Shown here piece by piece: positions 7,303 through 14,193 of a stretch of DNA of 25,221 nt (its first letter is position 1; each line of letters begins with the position of its first letter). The notes below the pieces were generated by a model that was not told the origin of the DNA, ran no database searches, and saw only the letters and a program-made list of their open reading frames with translations. Made by a program: the position numbers and the translations under genes. Source of the DNA: Allobrachymonas sp. (lineage in GTDB: Bacteria; Pseudomonadota; Gammaproteobacteria; Burkholderiales; Burkholderiaceae_C); NCBI GenBank assembly GCA_030538335.1, contig JAUNUE010000005.1:1-25221 (forward strand). The letters run 5' to 3'.

Positions 7303-7535
7303 AAATACTCCCTCAAAGACAAAACCTAGAAGAAAAATATTACGAATAGTTGCTTAAATTAAATTTTTTATTTTAAAAAATAGTTAGATCTATAGTTATA
7401 TTTCTTACAATGACCATTGTCACGGTTTAGGCAAATTTGCCAAGCCGGACACTTCGTTTACCAAGGGCATTTCCAGTGGATTGTCTGTCGCACCCCGGCA
7501 ACGGATCACCACACTTGTTTTCAAAGGATTATTCC
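7303..7535. promoter_or_regulatory. AT-rich divergent regulatory region with inverted repeat
   Basis: About 90 bp (7320-7410) are very rich in A/T (runs such as TTAAATTAAATTTTTT), in sharp contrast to the GC-rich genes on both sides. Immediately after it lies an inverted repeat, TTACAATG-AC-CATTGTCA (7405-7422, 7 of 8 positions paired). It is the shared upstream region of the hexapeptide-repeat gene (minus) and the secreted protein gene (plus), so promoters for both and a regulator site are likely. Which regulator binds cannot be told. Confidence 0.5.
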
Positions 7536-8006
7536 ATGAAGATCAAATTTGCTTTGTCCATATTAAGCCTGACAGCCGCGGCTGCATTTGCAGCTCCCCC
7601 TGCGACTGCACCCGCAGGCACCACCGGCATGTGCAATGACGGCACCTTCTCCAGCGCTGCCAGAAAGCAAGGCGCATGCCGCGGCCATCAAGGCGTGAAG
7701 GAATGGTATGCCGCTGCACCTGCCACCGCTGCATCAAAAGCAGTTGCCGCTACTCCGGCCAAGCCTGCGACCCCAGCCGTGCCCGCCAAACCCGTCGCTC
7801 CGGCAACGCCAGCCAAGCCTGCAGCTCCCGCAAAACCAGCTCCTGTAGCCGCTCCCGGCCAAGTTTGGGTGAATGAGTCGAGCAAGGTATTCCACTGCGC
7901 AGGCACCAAGTGGTACGGCCAAACAAAAAACGGCGTCTACATGTCTGAGGCTGAAGCACTTGCCAAAGGCTACAAGGCCGCACACAACAGATCTTGCGCG
8001 AACTAA
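7536..8006 (+). CDS. Secreted DUF3761-like protein with Ala/Pro-rich linker
   Basis: 156 residues. A Sec signal peptide (MKIKFALSILSLTAAAAFA) ends near residue 19. Next comes a small Cys-containing module, GMCNDGTFSSAARKQGACRGHQGVKEWY, typical of DUF3761. A long low-complexity linker of repeated AKPA/ATPAKPA units spans about residues 63-107. The C-terminal module (VWVNESSKVFHCAGTKWYGQ, then YMSEAEALAKGYKAAHNRSC) resembles a domain often found in small secreted betaproteobacterial proteins. The four cysteines of the mature protein could form two disulfides. Function is unknown; location is periplasmic or extracellular. The start at 7536 is chosen from the signal peptide and an AAAGGA about 8 bases upstream. 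A terminator follows. Confidence 0.8.
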   Translation: MKIKFALSILSLTAAAAFAAPPATAPAGTTGMCNDGTFSSAARKQGACRGHQGVKEWYAAAPATAASKAVAATPAKPATPAVPAKPVAPATPAKPAAPAKPAPVAAPGQVWVNESSKVFHCAGTKWYGQTKNGVYMSEAEALAKGYKAAHNRSCAN

Positions 8007-8027
8007 GCAAGCCATCTGGAAAAACAC

Positions 8028-8059
8028 AAAGCCCCGTTGCCAAACAACGGGGCTTTTTT
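8028..8059 (+). terminator. Intrinsic terminator (probably bidirectional)
   Basis: Perfect 12-bp stem AAAGCCCCGTTG/CAACGGGGCTTT with a CCAAA loop, followed on the plus strand by TTT. On the minus strand the stem is followed by GTGTTTTT, so it can also stop xerD transcripts arriving from the other side. Confidence 0.92.
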
Positions 8060-8068
8060 CTGACTCTT

Positions 8069-8100
8069 GCACAGCATCACCCCCGCGGATGATGCTGTGC
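8069..8100 (-). other. Perfect 11-bp hairpin spanning the xerD stop codon
   Basis: GCACAGCATCA (8069-8079) pairs perfectly with TGATGCTGTGC (8090-8100) across a 10-nt loop. The xerD stop codon (8079-8077) is inside the stem. It lies directly beside the bidirectional terminator, so the xerD mRNA would end in two consecutive hairpins. Confidence 0.7.
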
Positions 8101-8994
8101 ATGCAGATGCTTCAACCGTTCGCGCGCGATATGCGTGTAGATCGTTGTGGTGCTGATATCGGCATGGCCCAGCAGCAACTGCACCACGCGCAAATCGGCA
8201 CCGTGGTTGAGCAGATGCGTGGCAAAGGCATGCCGCAGGGTATGGGGTGACAAAGGCACATGGATATCGGCCTGCGCCGCATATTTTTTGACCAAGTGCC
8301 AGAACATGGCGCGCGTCATGGCTTCGCCCACACGCGCACCGCGTGCCGTTACAAACACCGCTTCGCTGGTTTTGCCCGCCAACAACGCAGGGCGTGCTTG
8401 TTGAAGATAACGCAGCAGCCAGTCATGCGCCTGCGCGCCAAAGGGCACCAACCGCTCCTTGTTGCCCTTGCCCGTAATGCGCAGCACCTGCTCGGCCAGG
8501 CTCACCTGCAAAAGCTTCAACTGCACCAGTTCGCTCACGCGCAGGCCGCTGGCGTACAGCAACTCCAGCATGGCGCGGTCGCGCAAACCCAAGGGCGTTG
8601 CCACGTCAGGAGCCATCAACAGCTTTTCAACCTGCGCTTCGCTGATCAGTTTGGGCACGCGCAAGGGCGTTTTGGCCGCCAGCAAGCGCAAGGTGGGATC
8701 AACAGCAACATGCCGCTCGCGCAAGGCCCAGCGGTAAAAGCGCTTGAGCACGGTCAGGCGCCGGTTGGCCGTGCTGGCCTTGTTGCCTGCGTCAAACAGA
8801 TGCGCCTGGTAGTGCTGGATATCACCATCAGATACACCAAACAGGCTTTTGCCACTCGCCCGACTCTCCAGCCAGGCAGCAAACAGCGTCAAATCACGCC
8901 GATAGGCTGCCAGGGTGTTGGCGGACAACCCATCCTGCAGCCACATCGCATCAATGAATGTATCGATGGTGTTCTGGTCAGGCTGTTGGGGCAT
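8077..8994 (-). CDS. xerD: Site-specific tyrosine recombinase XerD
   Basis: 305 residues. The N-terminal SAM-like core-binding domain (about 5-95, with DGLSANTLAAYRRDL) is followed by the catalytic domain. The full active-site set is present: R152 (GLRVSEL), K176 (TGKGNKER), H251 and R254 (HTLRHAFATH), H277 (GHADIS) and Y286 (IYTH). XerD works with XerC at dif to resolve chromosome dimers under FtsK control. XerD is favoured over XerC by the N-terminus and the LLGHADISTTTIYTHIARERLK ending, but XerC-like paralogues cannot be fully excluded. No Shine-Dalgarno is visible before the ATG at 8994. It converges on the DUF3761-like gene. Confidence 0.93.
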   Translation of the reverse strand: MPQQPDQNTIDTFIDAMWLQDGLSANTLAAYRRDLTLFAAWLESRASGKSLFGVSDGDIQHYQAHLFDAGNKASTANRRLTVLKRFYRWALRERHVAVDPTLRLLAAKTPLRVPKLISEAQVEKLLMAPDVATPLGLRDRAMLELLYASGLRVSELVQLKLLQVSLAEQVLRITGKGNKERLVPFGAQAHDWLLRYLQQARPALLAGKTSEAVFVTARGARVGEAMTRAMFWHLVKKYAAQADIHVPLSPHTLRHAFATHLLNHGADLRVVQLLLGHADISTTTIYTHIARERLKHLHAQHHPRG

Positions 8995-9051
8995 GGCACA
9001 TCATTGCACAAGAAATCAGGTAAGGTGTGCCGTTATCCCGCACCCAAAAAC

Positions 9052-9075
9052 AAAATGCCCACAGCGTGGGCATTT
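9052..9075 (-). terminator. Intrinsic terminator of the cytochrome c gene
   Basis: On the minus strand a perfect 10-bp stem (AAATGCCCAC/GTGGGCATTT, 3-nt loop) is followed by TGTTTTTG, about 20 bp after the cytochrome stop codon. Confidence 0.9.
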
Positions 9076-9097
9076 GCAGGCGTTCAATGGGGCCAAC

Positions 9098-9415
9098 TCA
9101 GGGTTGCACAATCCATTTCGCAATGGCGCGCGCATCCGCCGCAGACAACTGGGGCTGCGCCGGCATGGCCACAGGCCCCCACTCACCCGAACCTCCCTTG
9201 CGGATTTTTTCGGCCAGCTCAGCCTCAACCGGCTTGCCCTTGTAGCGCTGGCTCATTTCCTTGAACGACGGACCCATCATCTTTTTCTGATCCACCCCGT
9301 GGCACGTCATGCAGTTGTTGGCCCTGGCAATCGCCAGGGCATCTGCTGCGTGCGCCAGCGTACCTGTGCCAGCCAAGGCACATACGGCAGAAACAGTGAT
9401 CAAAAAGCGTCTCAT
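9098..9415 (-). CDS. Small periplasmic class I cytochrome c
   Basis: 105 residues. A Sec signal peptide is cleaved around AHA-AD (residue 23/24). The heme c attachment motif is C35-M-T-C38-H39. The distal methionine ligand is probably M84 in GPVAMPAQP. The mature size of about 82 residues fits the small class I c-type family (cytochrome c551/c-552-like), which carries single electrons between periplasmic complexes. The start at 9415 has AAGGAG about 10 bases upstream. The gene is monocistronic, with its own terminator downstream and no oxidase or reductase gene beside it, so its partner is unknown. Confidence 0.93.
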   Translation of the reverse strand: MRRFLITVSAVCALAGTGTLAHAADALAIARANNCMTCHGVDQKKMMGPSFKEMSQRYKGKPVEAELAEKIRKGGSGEWGPVAMPAQPQLSAADARAIAKWIVQP

Positions 9416-9547
9416 TGCACAGCGCTCCTTTCAAGCAGCCATCATACGCCGAGATGGGGAATTTTGCAGCGAAATCAATACGCGCCAAGCCTGTTTCTGC
9501 GCAACATACAACGTACCGAACATGAAAACATCAACAAGCCATGCAAA

Positions 9548-9565
9548 AGCCCGCACAAGGCGGGC
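9548..9565 (-). terminator. Short terminator after the lipoprotein gene
   Basis: Minus-strand stem GCCCGC/GCGGGC with a 5-nt loop, followed by TTTTGC, about 30 bp after the lipoprotein stop codon. The stem is only 6 bp, so strength is uncertain. Confidence 0.65.
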
Positions 9566-9594
9566 ATGGAAAACTTGCATTCAGGAAGATGCGT

Positions 9595-9852
9595 TTACTG
9601 CACCTTGATTTGTACCGGACGCACTTGCACCTCGACAGGAGCAACTGAAGTTGCGGCAGGCTCAGGGCAGCGGCCTTGCTTTTTCAAGCCGGGCGGGCAG
9701 AAACCACCACCGGGGTAGCAGTTGCCTTTTTTCGCCTGGCCCGGCGGGCACATATCTCCTGTGCTGTTGCCGGGCCCGGATGCGGGTTGTACAGCCACAC
9801 AACCTGCCAACATCAATGCTGCTGCGGGAAGGGTAAAGAGGACTTTCTTCAT
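9595..9852 (-). CDS. Small Cys-rich lipoprotein with duplicated CPPG motif
   Basis: 85 residues. The lipobox L15-A-G-C18 at the end of a short hydrophobic segment predicts lipidation and anchoring in a membrane. The mature part contains two copies of an 11-residue motif, CPPGQAKKGNC (35-45) and CPPGLKKQGRC (52-62), separated by YPGGGF. Each copy has cysteines 10 residues apart, well suited to small disulfide loops. The C-terminus is a short Val/Gln-rich tail. I do not recognise a functional family. The start at 9852 is backed by AAGGAG nine bases upstream; an earlier ATG at 9879 is less likely. It lies upstream of the cytochrome c gene on the same strand but has its own terminator. Confidence 0.8.
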   Translation of the reverse strand: MKKVLFTLPAAALMLAGCVAVQPASGPGNSTGDMCPPGQAKKGNCYPGGGFCPPGLKKQGRCPEPAATSVAPVEVQVRPVQIKVQ

Positions 9853-9944
9853 CGGGTGTCTCCTTGTAAAACTGAACACACTCCATTATTGAAAACGTCG
9901 CCCGTTTCAATCCTTCATTTGGCGTAACCGCAAGTAGCAGCGCA

Positions 9945-9970
9945 CCGTTGTGTGAGATATCTCACAACGG
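9945..9970. repeat. Palindrome downstream of serA
   Basis: A perfect 16-bp palindrome TGTGAGAT/ATCTCACA (9951-9966) is extended on both sides by CCGTT/AACGG, with a 2-nt bulge on the left. It lies 14 bp past the serA stop codon and about 95 bp upstream of the lipoprotein start. It could be an operator or an RNA hairpin at the end of the serA message; there is no U-tract on the minus strand. Confidence 0.6.
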
Positions 9971-9983
9971 CACCAACGGCGCA

Positions 9984-11177
9984 TTACTTCGCTGCCGCCT
10001 TGACCACCCGCACGCGGATCACGTTGGGTACCTTGGCGATGACATCTACCACATCGTCGTTTGGCGGCGGCTCCACATCGAGGATGTTGTAGGCGAGTTC
10101 GCCGCGGCTGCGGTTGACCATGTCGATCACGTTGATCTTGGCCTCCGCCAGCACCGACAGCACATTGCCCAGCACGCCCGAAACGTTGTCGTTGGAGAAG
10201 GTGATGCGCGTGCTGCCCGGCGTGCGCGCCATGGTCACGACGGGAAAGTTCACCGAGTTGGTGATGTTGCCGTTGAGCAAATAATCCACCAGTTGATCAG
10301 CCGCCATCACGGCGCAGTTTTCTTCGGATTCGGCCGTGCTCGCGCCAATGTGCGGCATGGCAATGACCTTTTCGTGGTTGAGCAGGCCCGGCTCGGGAAA
10401 GTCGCACACATAGCGGCTGAGCTGGCCCGACTCGAGTGCCTTGAGCACCGCGTCTTTGTCGACCACGCTTTCGCGTGCAAAGTTCAACAGCACGGCACCT
10501 GGTTTGATGGCAGAGAGCGCCTCGGCATTGATCATGTGCTTGGTGGCGTCAATTGCCGGCACGTGCAGCGACACATAGTCAGAGCGCGCCAGCAGCGAAT
10601 GCAGGTTTTCCATCTTCTGCACTTCGTTCGACAGGCGCCAGGCGGCCTCGATCGACAGCGCCGGGTCGTAGCCCAGCACCTTCATGCCCATGTCAAGCGC
10701 CGTGCTCGCCACCATCGAGCCGATAGCGCCCAGGCCAACGATGCCCAGGGTCTTGCCGCGCAACTCGCCACCGGCAAAGCGCGATTTTTCTTTTTCCAGC
10801 AGCTTCGACATTTCGCCCGCATCGCTCATGGTGTTAAGCGACTGCGCATAGGCAATGCCGGGCAGAATGCCGCGCGCCGCCAGCAGCATGCCTGCCAGCA
10901 CCAGTTCTTTCACGGCATTGGCATTGGCGCCCGGCGTGTTGAACACCACAATGCCTTTTTTGCCATATTCGGCAACGGGGATGTTGTTGACCCCTGCACC
11001 AGCACGCGCCACAGCCACCAGGCTCTCGGGCACCTCTTCGCCGTGCAGCTTGTGGCTGCGCAACAGATACGCATGCGGCGCGGGCATTTCGCTGCCCACC
11101 TCGAAATTGGCGCGCGGAAAACGATCCAGCCCACTCACCGCAATGGCGTTGTAGGTTTTGATTTTGTAGACACCCAT
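9984..11177 (-). CDS. serA: D-3-phosphoglycerate dehydrogenase
   Basis: 397 residues. It oxidises 3-phosphoglycerate to 3-phosphohydroxypyruvate, the first step of serine synthesis. The D-isomer 2-hydroxyacid dehydrogenase fold is clear. The NAD-binding GLGAIG is at 148-153, with D171 ending the next strand as expected for NAD preference. Catalytic R235 is in NFARES and H276 in PHIGAST. A C-terminal ACT domain starts near 322 (RITFSNDNVSGVLGNVLSVLAEAKINV) and is the likely serine-sensing regulatory site. The length matches the short, ACT-containing form without the extra intervening domain of 520-residue types. An AAGGT lies upstream of the ATG at 11177. It follows serC with a 57-bp gap containing a terminator-like hairpin. 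Confidence 0.95.
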   Translation of the reverse strand: MGVYKIKTYNAIAVSGLDRFPRANFEVGSEMPAPHAYLLRSHKLHGEEVPESLVAVARAGAGVNNIPVAEYGKKGIVVFNTPGANANAVKELVLAGMLLAARGILPGIAYAQSLNTMSDAGEMSKLLEKEKSRFAGGELRGKTLGIVGLGAIGSMVASTALDMGMKVLGYDPALSIEAAWRLSNEVQKMENLHSLLARSDYVSLHVPAIDATKHMINAEALSAIKPGAVLLNFARESVVDKDAVLKALESGQLSRYVCDFPEPGLLNHEKVIAMPHIGASTAESEENCAVMAADQLVDYLLNGNITNSVNFPVVTMARTPGSTRITFSNDNVSGVLGNVLSVLAEAKINVIDMVNRSRGELAYNILDVEPPPNDDVVDVIAKVPNVIRVRVVKAAAK

Positions 11178-11190
11178 GGAAATACCTTTT

Positions 11191-11222
11191 CAAAAACAGC
11201 TACCGCAGGAAAACCTGCGGTA
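11191..11222 (-). terminator. Terminator-like hairpin between serC and serA
   Basis: On the minus strand TACCGCAGG-TTTT-CCTGCGGTA forms a perfect 9-bp stem with a tetraloop, followed by GCTGTTTTTG. It sits 12 bp after the serC stop and about 24 bp before the serA start. It would act as a partial terminator or attenuator within the serC-serA unit. Confidence 0.75.
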
Positions 11223-11234
11223 CACAATAAAAAC

Positions 11235-12368
11235 TCAGTTGGATTTGACCTGCTCGTAACCCCAGGCAAGCCAGGGCATCAGCGCTTCCACATCGGCCTT
11301 CTCGACGGTAGCGCCACACCAGATGCGGATACCCGCAGGCGCATCCTTGTACGCACCGATGTCGTAAGCAACCTTTTCGGTTTCGAGCAATTTCACCAGT
11401 TGCTTGACCTTGTCTTCGGGCAGATCGAGCGTGAGGCACACGCTGGTGTTTGACCGCGTGGCGGGGTCTTCTGCCAAAAAGCGAATCCACGGTGTGGCAG
11501 CCACAAAGTCTTCGATCACTTGCAGATTGGCCTGGCTGCGCGCCATGGTGGCGGGCACCCCGCCGATCTTGTCCACCCAGGCCAGTGCGTCGAGGTAATC
11601 GGCCACACACAGCATCGACGGGGTGTTGATGGTTTCGCCCTTGAACAGGCCTTCGCTGAGTTTGGCCACGCCGTCCTTCTTGGCCGTCATGCGGAAGATC
11701 TTGGGCAGCGGCCACGGCGGGCTGTAGCTTTCCAGCCGCTCCACCGCACGCGGGCTGAGGATCAGCATGCCATGCGCGCCTTCACCACCCAGCACTTTTT
11801 GCCACGAGTAGGTGATGACGTCGAGCTTTTCCCAAGGCATCTCCATCGCAAACACGGCACTGGTGGCGTCGCAAATCGTCAACCCGCCGCGGTTGGCGGG
11901 AATCCAGTCGCCGTTGGGCACGCGCACGCCGCTGGTGGTGCCGTTCCAGGTAAAGACCACGTCGTTGTCAAAATTCACCTTCGTCAGATCGGGCAACTTG
12001 CCATACGCGGCCTTGTACTCGGTCACGTTGGGCAGCTTGAGTTGCTTGACCACATCGGTCACCCAGCCGGAACCGAACGATTCCCACGCCAGCATGTCCA
12101 CCCCGCGTGCGCCCAGCAGCGACCACAGGGCCATCTCCACCGCGCCAGTGTCAGACGCAGGCACCACGGCCACGCGGTAATCGGCAGGCAGACCCAGAAT
12201 GCGCGCCGTTTCGGTACAGCACAAACCCAACTGTTTTTTGCCCAGCGAGGAGCGGTGGGAGCGCCCCAGGCTGCTCAGGTCCAGATCGGTGACCTGGTAA
12301 CCCGGCCGCTTGGAACACGGGCCGGAAGAAAAATTCGGATTGGCCGGCTTGACAGCAGGTTGCGACAT
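11235..12368 (-). CDS. serC: Phosphoserine aminotransferase, non-classical (Methanosarcina/alphaproteobacterial) type
   Basis: 377 residues of the class V PLP aminotransferase fold. It converts 3-phosphohydroxypyruvate and glutamate to phosphoserine and 2-oxoglutarate. Substrate-binding elements are NPNFSSGPCSKRPG at 10-23 and RSHRSSLGKKQLG at 36-48. D167 (ICDATSA) should hold the PLP ring nitrogen, and K191 (SWQKVLGGEGAHG) is the Schiff-base lysine. These motifs match the SerC type first grouped with Methanosarcina and common in alphaproteobacteria, not the classical SerC usually found beside pheA/hisC in betaproteobacteria. A GGAG lies 5 bases before the ATG at 12368. Adjacency to serA supports the assignment. 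Confidence 0.93.
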   Translation of the reverse strand: MSQPAVKPANPNFSSGPCSKRPGYQVTDLDLSSLGRSHRSSLGKKQLGLCCTETARILGLPADYRVAVVPASDTGAVEMALWSLLGARGVDMLAWESFGSGWVTDVVKQLKLPNVTEYKAAYGKLPDLTKVNFDNDVVFTWNGTTSGVRVPNGDWIPANRGGLTICDATSAVFAMEMPWEKLDVITYSWQKVLGGEGAHGMLILSPRAVERLESYSPPWPLPKIFRMTAKKDGVAKLSEGLFKGETINTPSMLCVADYLDALAWVDKIGGVPATMARSQANLQVIEDFVAATPWIRFLAEDPATRSNTSVCLTLDLPEDKVKQLVKLLETEKVAYDIGAYKDAPAGIRIWCGATVEKADVEALMPWLAWGYEQVKSN

Positions 12369-12447
12369 GAGAACTCCAGCTATTTCTGTTCAGGGAAGAC
12401 GAAAAACGGGATGCAGCCCAGCAAGACAGGCACCGCAACCCATCAGG

Positions 12448-12504
12448 ATGCTGCATTGCAGCATTTTAGCGCGGCAGCCTTTATGCATTCTTACGCATTT
12501 TTAC
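12448..12504 (-). promoter_or_regulatory. Putative serC promoter with palindrome and tandem decamer
   Basis: On the minus strand TAAAAT (12468-12463) could be a -10 element. A perfect palindrome ATGCTGC-AAT-GCAGCAT (12464-12448) covers the expected transcription start. Upstream, a 10-bp tandem repeat (GTAAAAATGC then GTAAGAATGC, 12504-12485, 9 of 10 identical) occupies the -35 region; no canonical -35 hexamer is seen. The layout suggests a regulated promoter, but the regulator is unknown. Confidence 0.4.
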
Positions 12505-12520
12505 ACCGTTTCATGAAACC

Positions 12521-13393
12521 TCATCCCAAACGGTAGAAACCGGCAATATGCGCCCAGGCCTCTTCAGGCGTATCGGCATAGCGGAACAAGTTGACATCTT
12601 CGGGCGAGATCATGCCTTCGTCCACCAATGCGTCCCAGTGCAACACGCGTTGCCAGTAGCTGCTGCCGTACAGCACGATGGGCACGGTTTTCGACTTGCC
12701 GGTTTGCACCAGCGTGAGGATTTCAAACAACTCATCGAGCGTGCCGAAACCACCGGGGAAATTCACCAGCGCCTTGGCGCGCATCATGAAGTGCATTTTG
12801 CGCAGCGCAAAGTAGTGGAACTTGAAGCTCAGGCCCGGCGTGATGTAGCGGTTGCCCGACTGCTCGTGCGGCAAGGTGATGTTCAGCCCCACCGTGGGTT
12901 CGCCCGCTTCGCTGGCGCCGCGGTTGGCCGCTTCCATGATGCCGGGGCCACCGCCTGTGCACACGTAAAAATGCTGCTCACGCGGTTTGCCGCTGCTGTA
13001 GCGGGCGACGATCTTGCCAAACTCACGCGCATCTTCGTAGTAGCGCGCGCCGCGTTGCAGGCGCTCGGCCTGTTGCAGCACGGCTTCGTCGTTGTTCTGG
13101 CGCGCCGTGGCAAGCAGCGCCTCCACCTCTTCGGCAGACCGCACACGCGCACTGCCGTACACCACCACCGTATGGTCGATCTGGCGGTGCTGCTGCGCCA
13201 GTTCGGGCTTGAGCAGTTCCAGATGCAGGCGGATGCCACGTGTTTCGCGGCGCAGCAAAAATTCGGGATCGGCAAACGCCAGGCGGTAAGAGTCGGGGTG
13301 CAAATCCATGCCCGCATCGCTGTGCTGCTGGATCACCTCCCAGGCATCTACCAGGCGCTTTTTGCTCAGGTCGCGGTCGTTGTTGGTACTCAT
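12521..13393 (-). CDS. LOG-family (TIGR00730) Rossmann-fold nucleotide phosphoribohydrolase
   Basis: 290 residues. The C-terminal two thirds carry the LOG/lysine-decarboxylase-like signatures: VVVYGSARV near 76-84, CTGGGPGIMEAANRGA at 145-160 and FPGGFGTLDELFE at 212-224. PGGxGTxxE is the nucleotide-binding and catalytic motif of enzymes that split nucleoside 5'-monophosphates (for example cytokinin riboside monophosphates or AMP) to base and ribose 5-phosphate. About 70 extra N-terminal residues place it in the longer bacterial subgroup. Its substrate in this organism is unknown. The ATG at 13393 is chosen over 13414 because it gives the usual hydrophilic start; neither has a strong Shine-Dalgarno. 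It lies between efp and serC on the same strand. Confidence 0.9.
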   Translation of the reverse strand: MSTNNDRDLSKKRLVDAWEVIQQHSDAGMDLHPDSYRLAFADPEFLLRRETRGIRLHLELLKPELAQQHRQIDHTVVVYGSARVRSAEEVEALLATARQNNDEAVLQQAERLQRGARYYEDAREFGKIVARYSSGKPREQHFYVCTGGGPGIMEAANRGASEAGEPTVGLNITLPHEQSGNRYITPGLSFKFHYFALRKMHFMMRAKALVNFPGGFGTLDELFEILTLVQTGKSKTVPIVLYGSSYWQRVLHWDALVDEGMISPEDVNLFRYADTPEEAWAHIAGFYRLG

Positions 13394-13490
13394 GGGGGAT
13401 AGGGCCAAATGCAAAAAGGCTTCCGGCAGGAGGAAGCCCTTTTGTCGTGGGTCAAGAAAAAATCAGGCGTGTTGGCGGCAGCGCGGCGGG

Positions 13491-14045
13491 TCAGACGCGT
13501 TTGCGGTATTCGCCGGTGCGGGTGTCGATTTCGATGCGGTCGCCTTGCGCCACAAAAATCGGCACGCCCACTTCAAAGCCGGTGGCAATTTTGGCGGGCT
13601 TCAAAACCTTGCCCGAGGTATCGCCTTTTACAGCAGGCTCGGTCCAGGTGATTTCGCGCTCCACACTGGTCGGCAGTTCCACCGAAATGGCCTTGCCTTC
13701 GTAGAACACCACTTCGGCTTCCATGCCTTCTTCGAGGTAGTTCAGCGCATCGCCCATGTTGTCGGCTTCGACTTCGTACTGGTTGTAGTCGCCGTCCATC
13801 CACACGTACATGGGGTCGGCAAAATAGCTGTAGGTGCAGTCTTTCTTTTCGAGTACAACGTTGTCGATCTTGTCGTCAGCCTTGAACACCACCTCGGTGC
13901 CGAAGTTGTTGAGGAGGCTTTTGAGCTTCATGCGCACGGTGGAAGAACCACGGCCACCACGGGCGTATTCGGTGCGAAGGACGACCATCGGGTCTTTGCC
14001 GTGCATGATCACGTTGCCGGCGCGGATTTCTTGAGCGAGTTTCAT
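13491..14045 (-). CDS. efp: Translation elongation factor P
   Basis: 184 residues with the three-domain EF-P layout: KOW-like domain I (MKLAQEIRAGNVIMHGKDP), OB domain II (FADPMYVWMDGDYNQYEVE) and OB domain III ending TGEYRKRV. EF-P binds between the ribosomal P and E sites to rescue stalling at polyproline. The domain I loop reads ARGGRGSS with arginine at residue 32, the position rhamnosylated by EarP in one EF-P class, instead of the beta-lysylated lysine of E. coli. The ATG at 14045 is chosen because it begins the family N-terminus. earP lies directly upstream on the same strand, about 150 bp away. Confidence 0.97.
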   Translation of the reverse strand: MKLAQEIRAGNVIMHGKDPMVVLRTEYARGGRGSSTVRMKLKSLLNNFGTEVVFKADDKIDNVVLEKKDCTYSYFADPMYVWMDGDYNQYEVEADNMGDALNYLEEGMEAEVVFYEGKAISVELPTSVEREITWTEPAVKGDTSGKVLKPAKIATGFEVGVPIFVAQGDRIEIDTRTGEYRKRV

Positions 14046-14193
14046 AATTGTCTTTTCAGGTTGGGCTGCCACACCAAGCGCCGCAGGCGGGTCGTGGCAA
14101 ACAGTACTGGCGCCGCCCGTACCGCAAAATCATGAACAGCACCGGAACGCCCATTGTGCAAGGCAATGCCCCGCAAAACCTGTTGATTTTACC

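Noticed and set aside
9948..11453. Plus-strand open frame of 501 codons opposite serA/serC
   Set aside because: It crosses two well-supported minus-strand genes and shows no domain.
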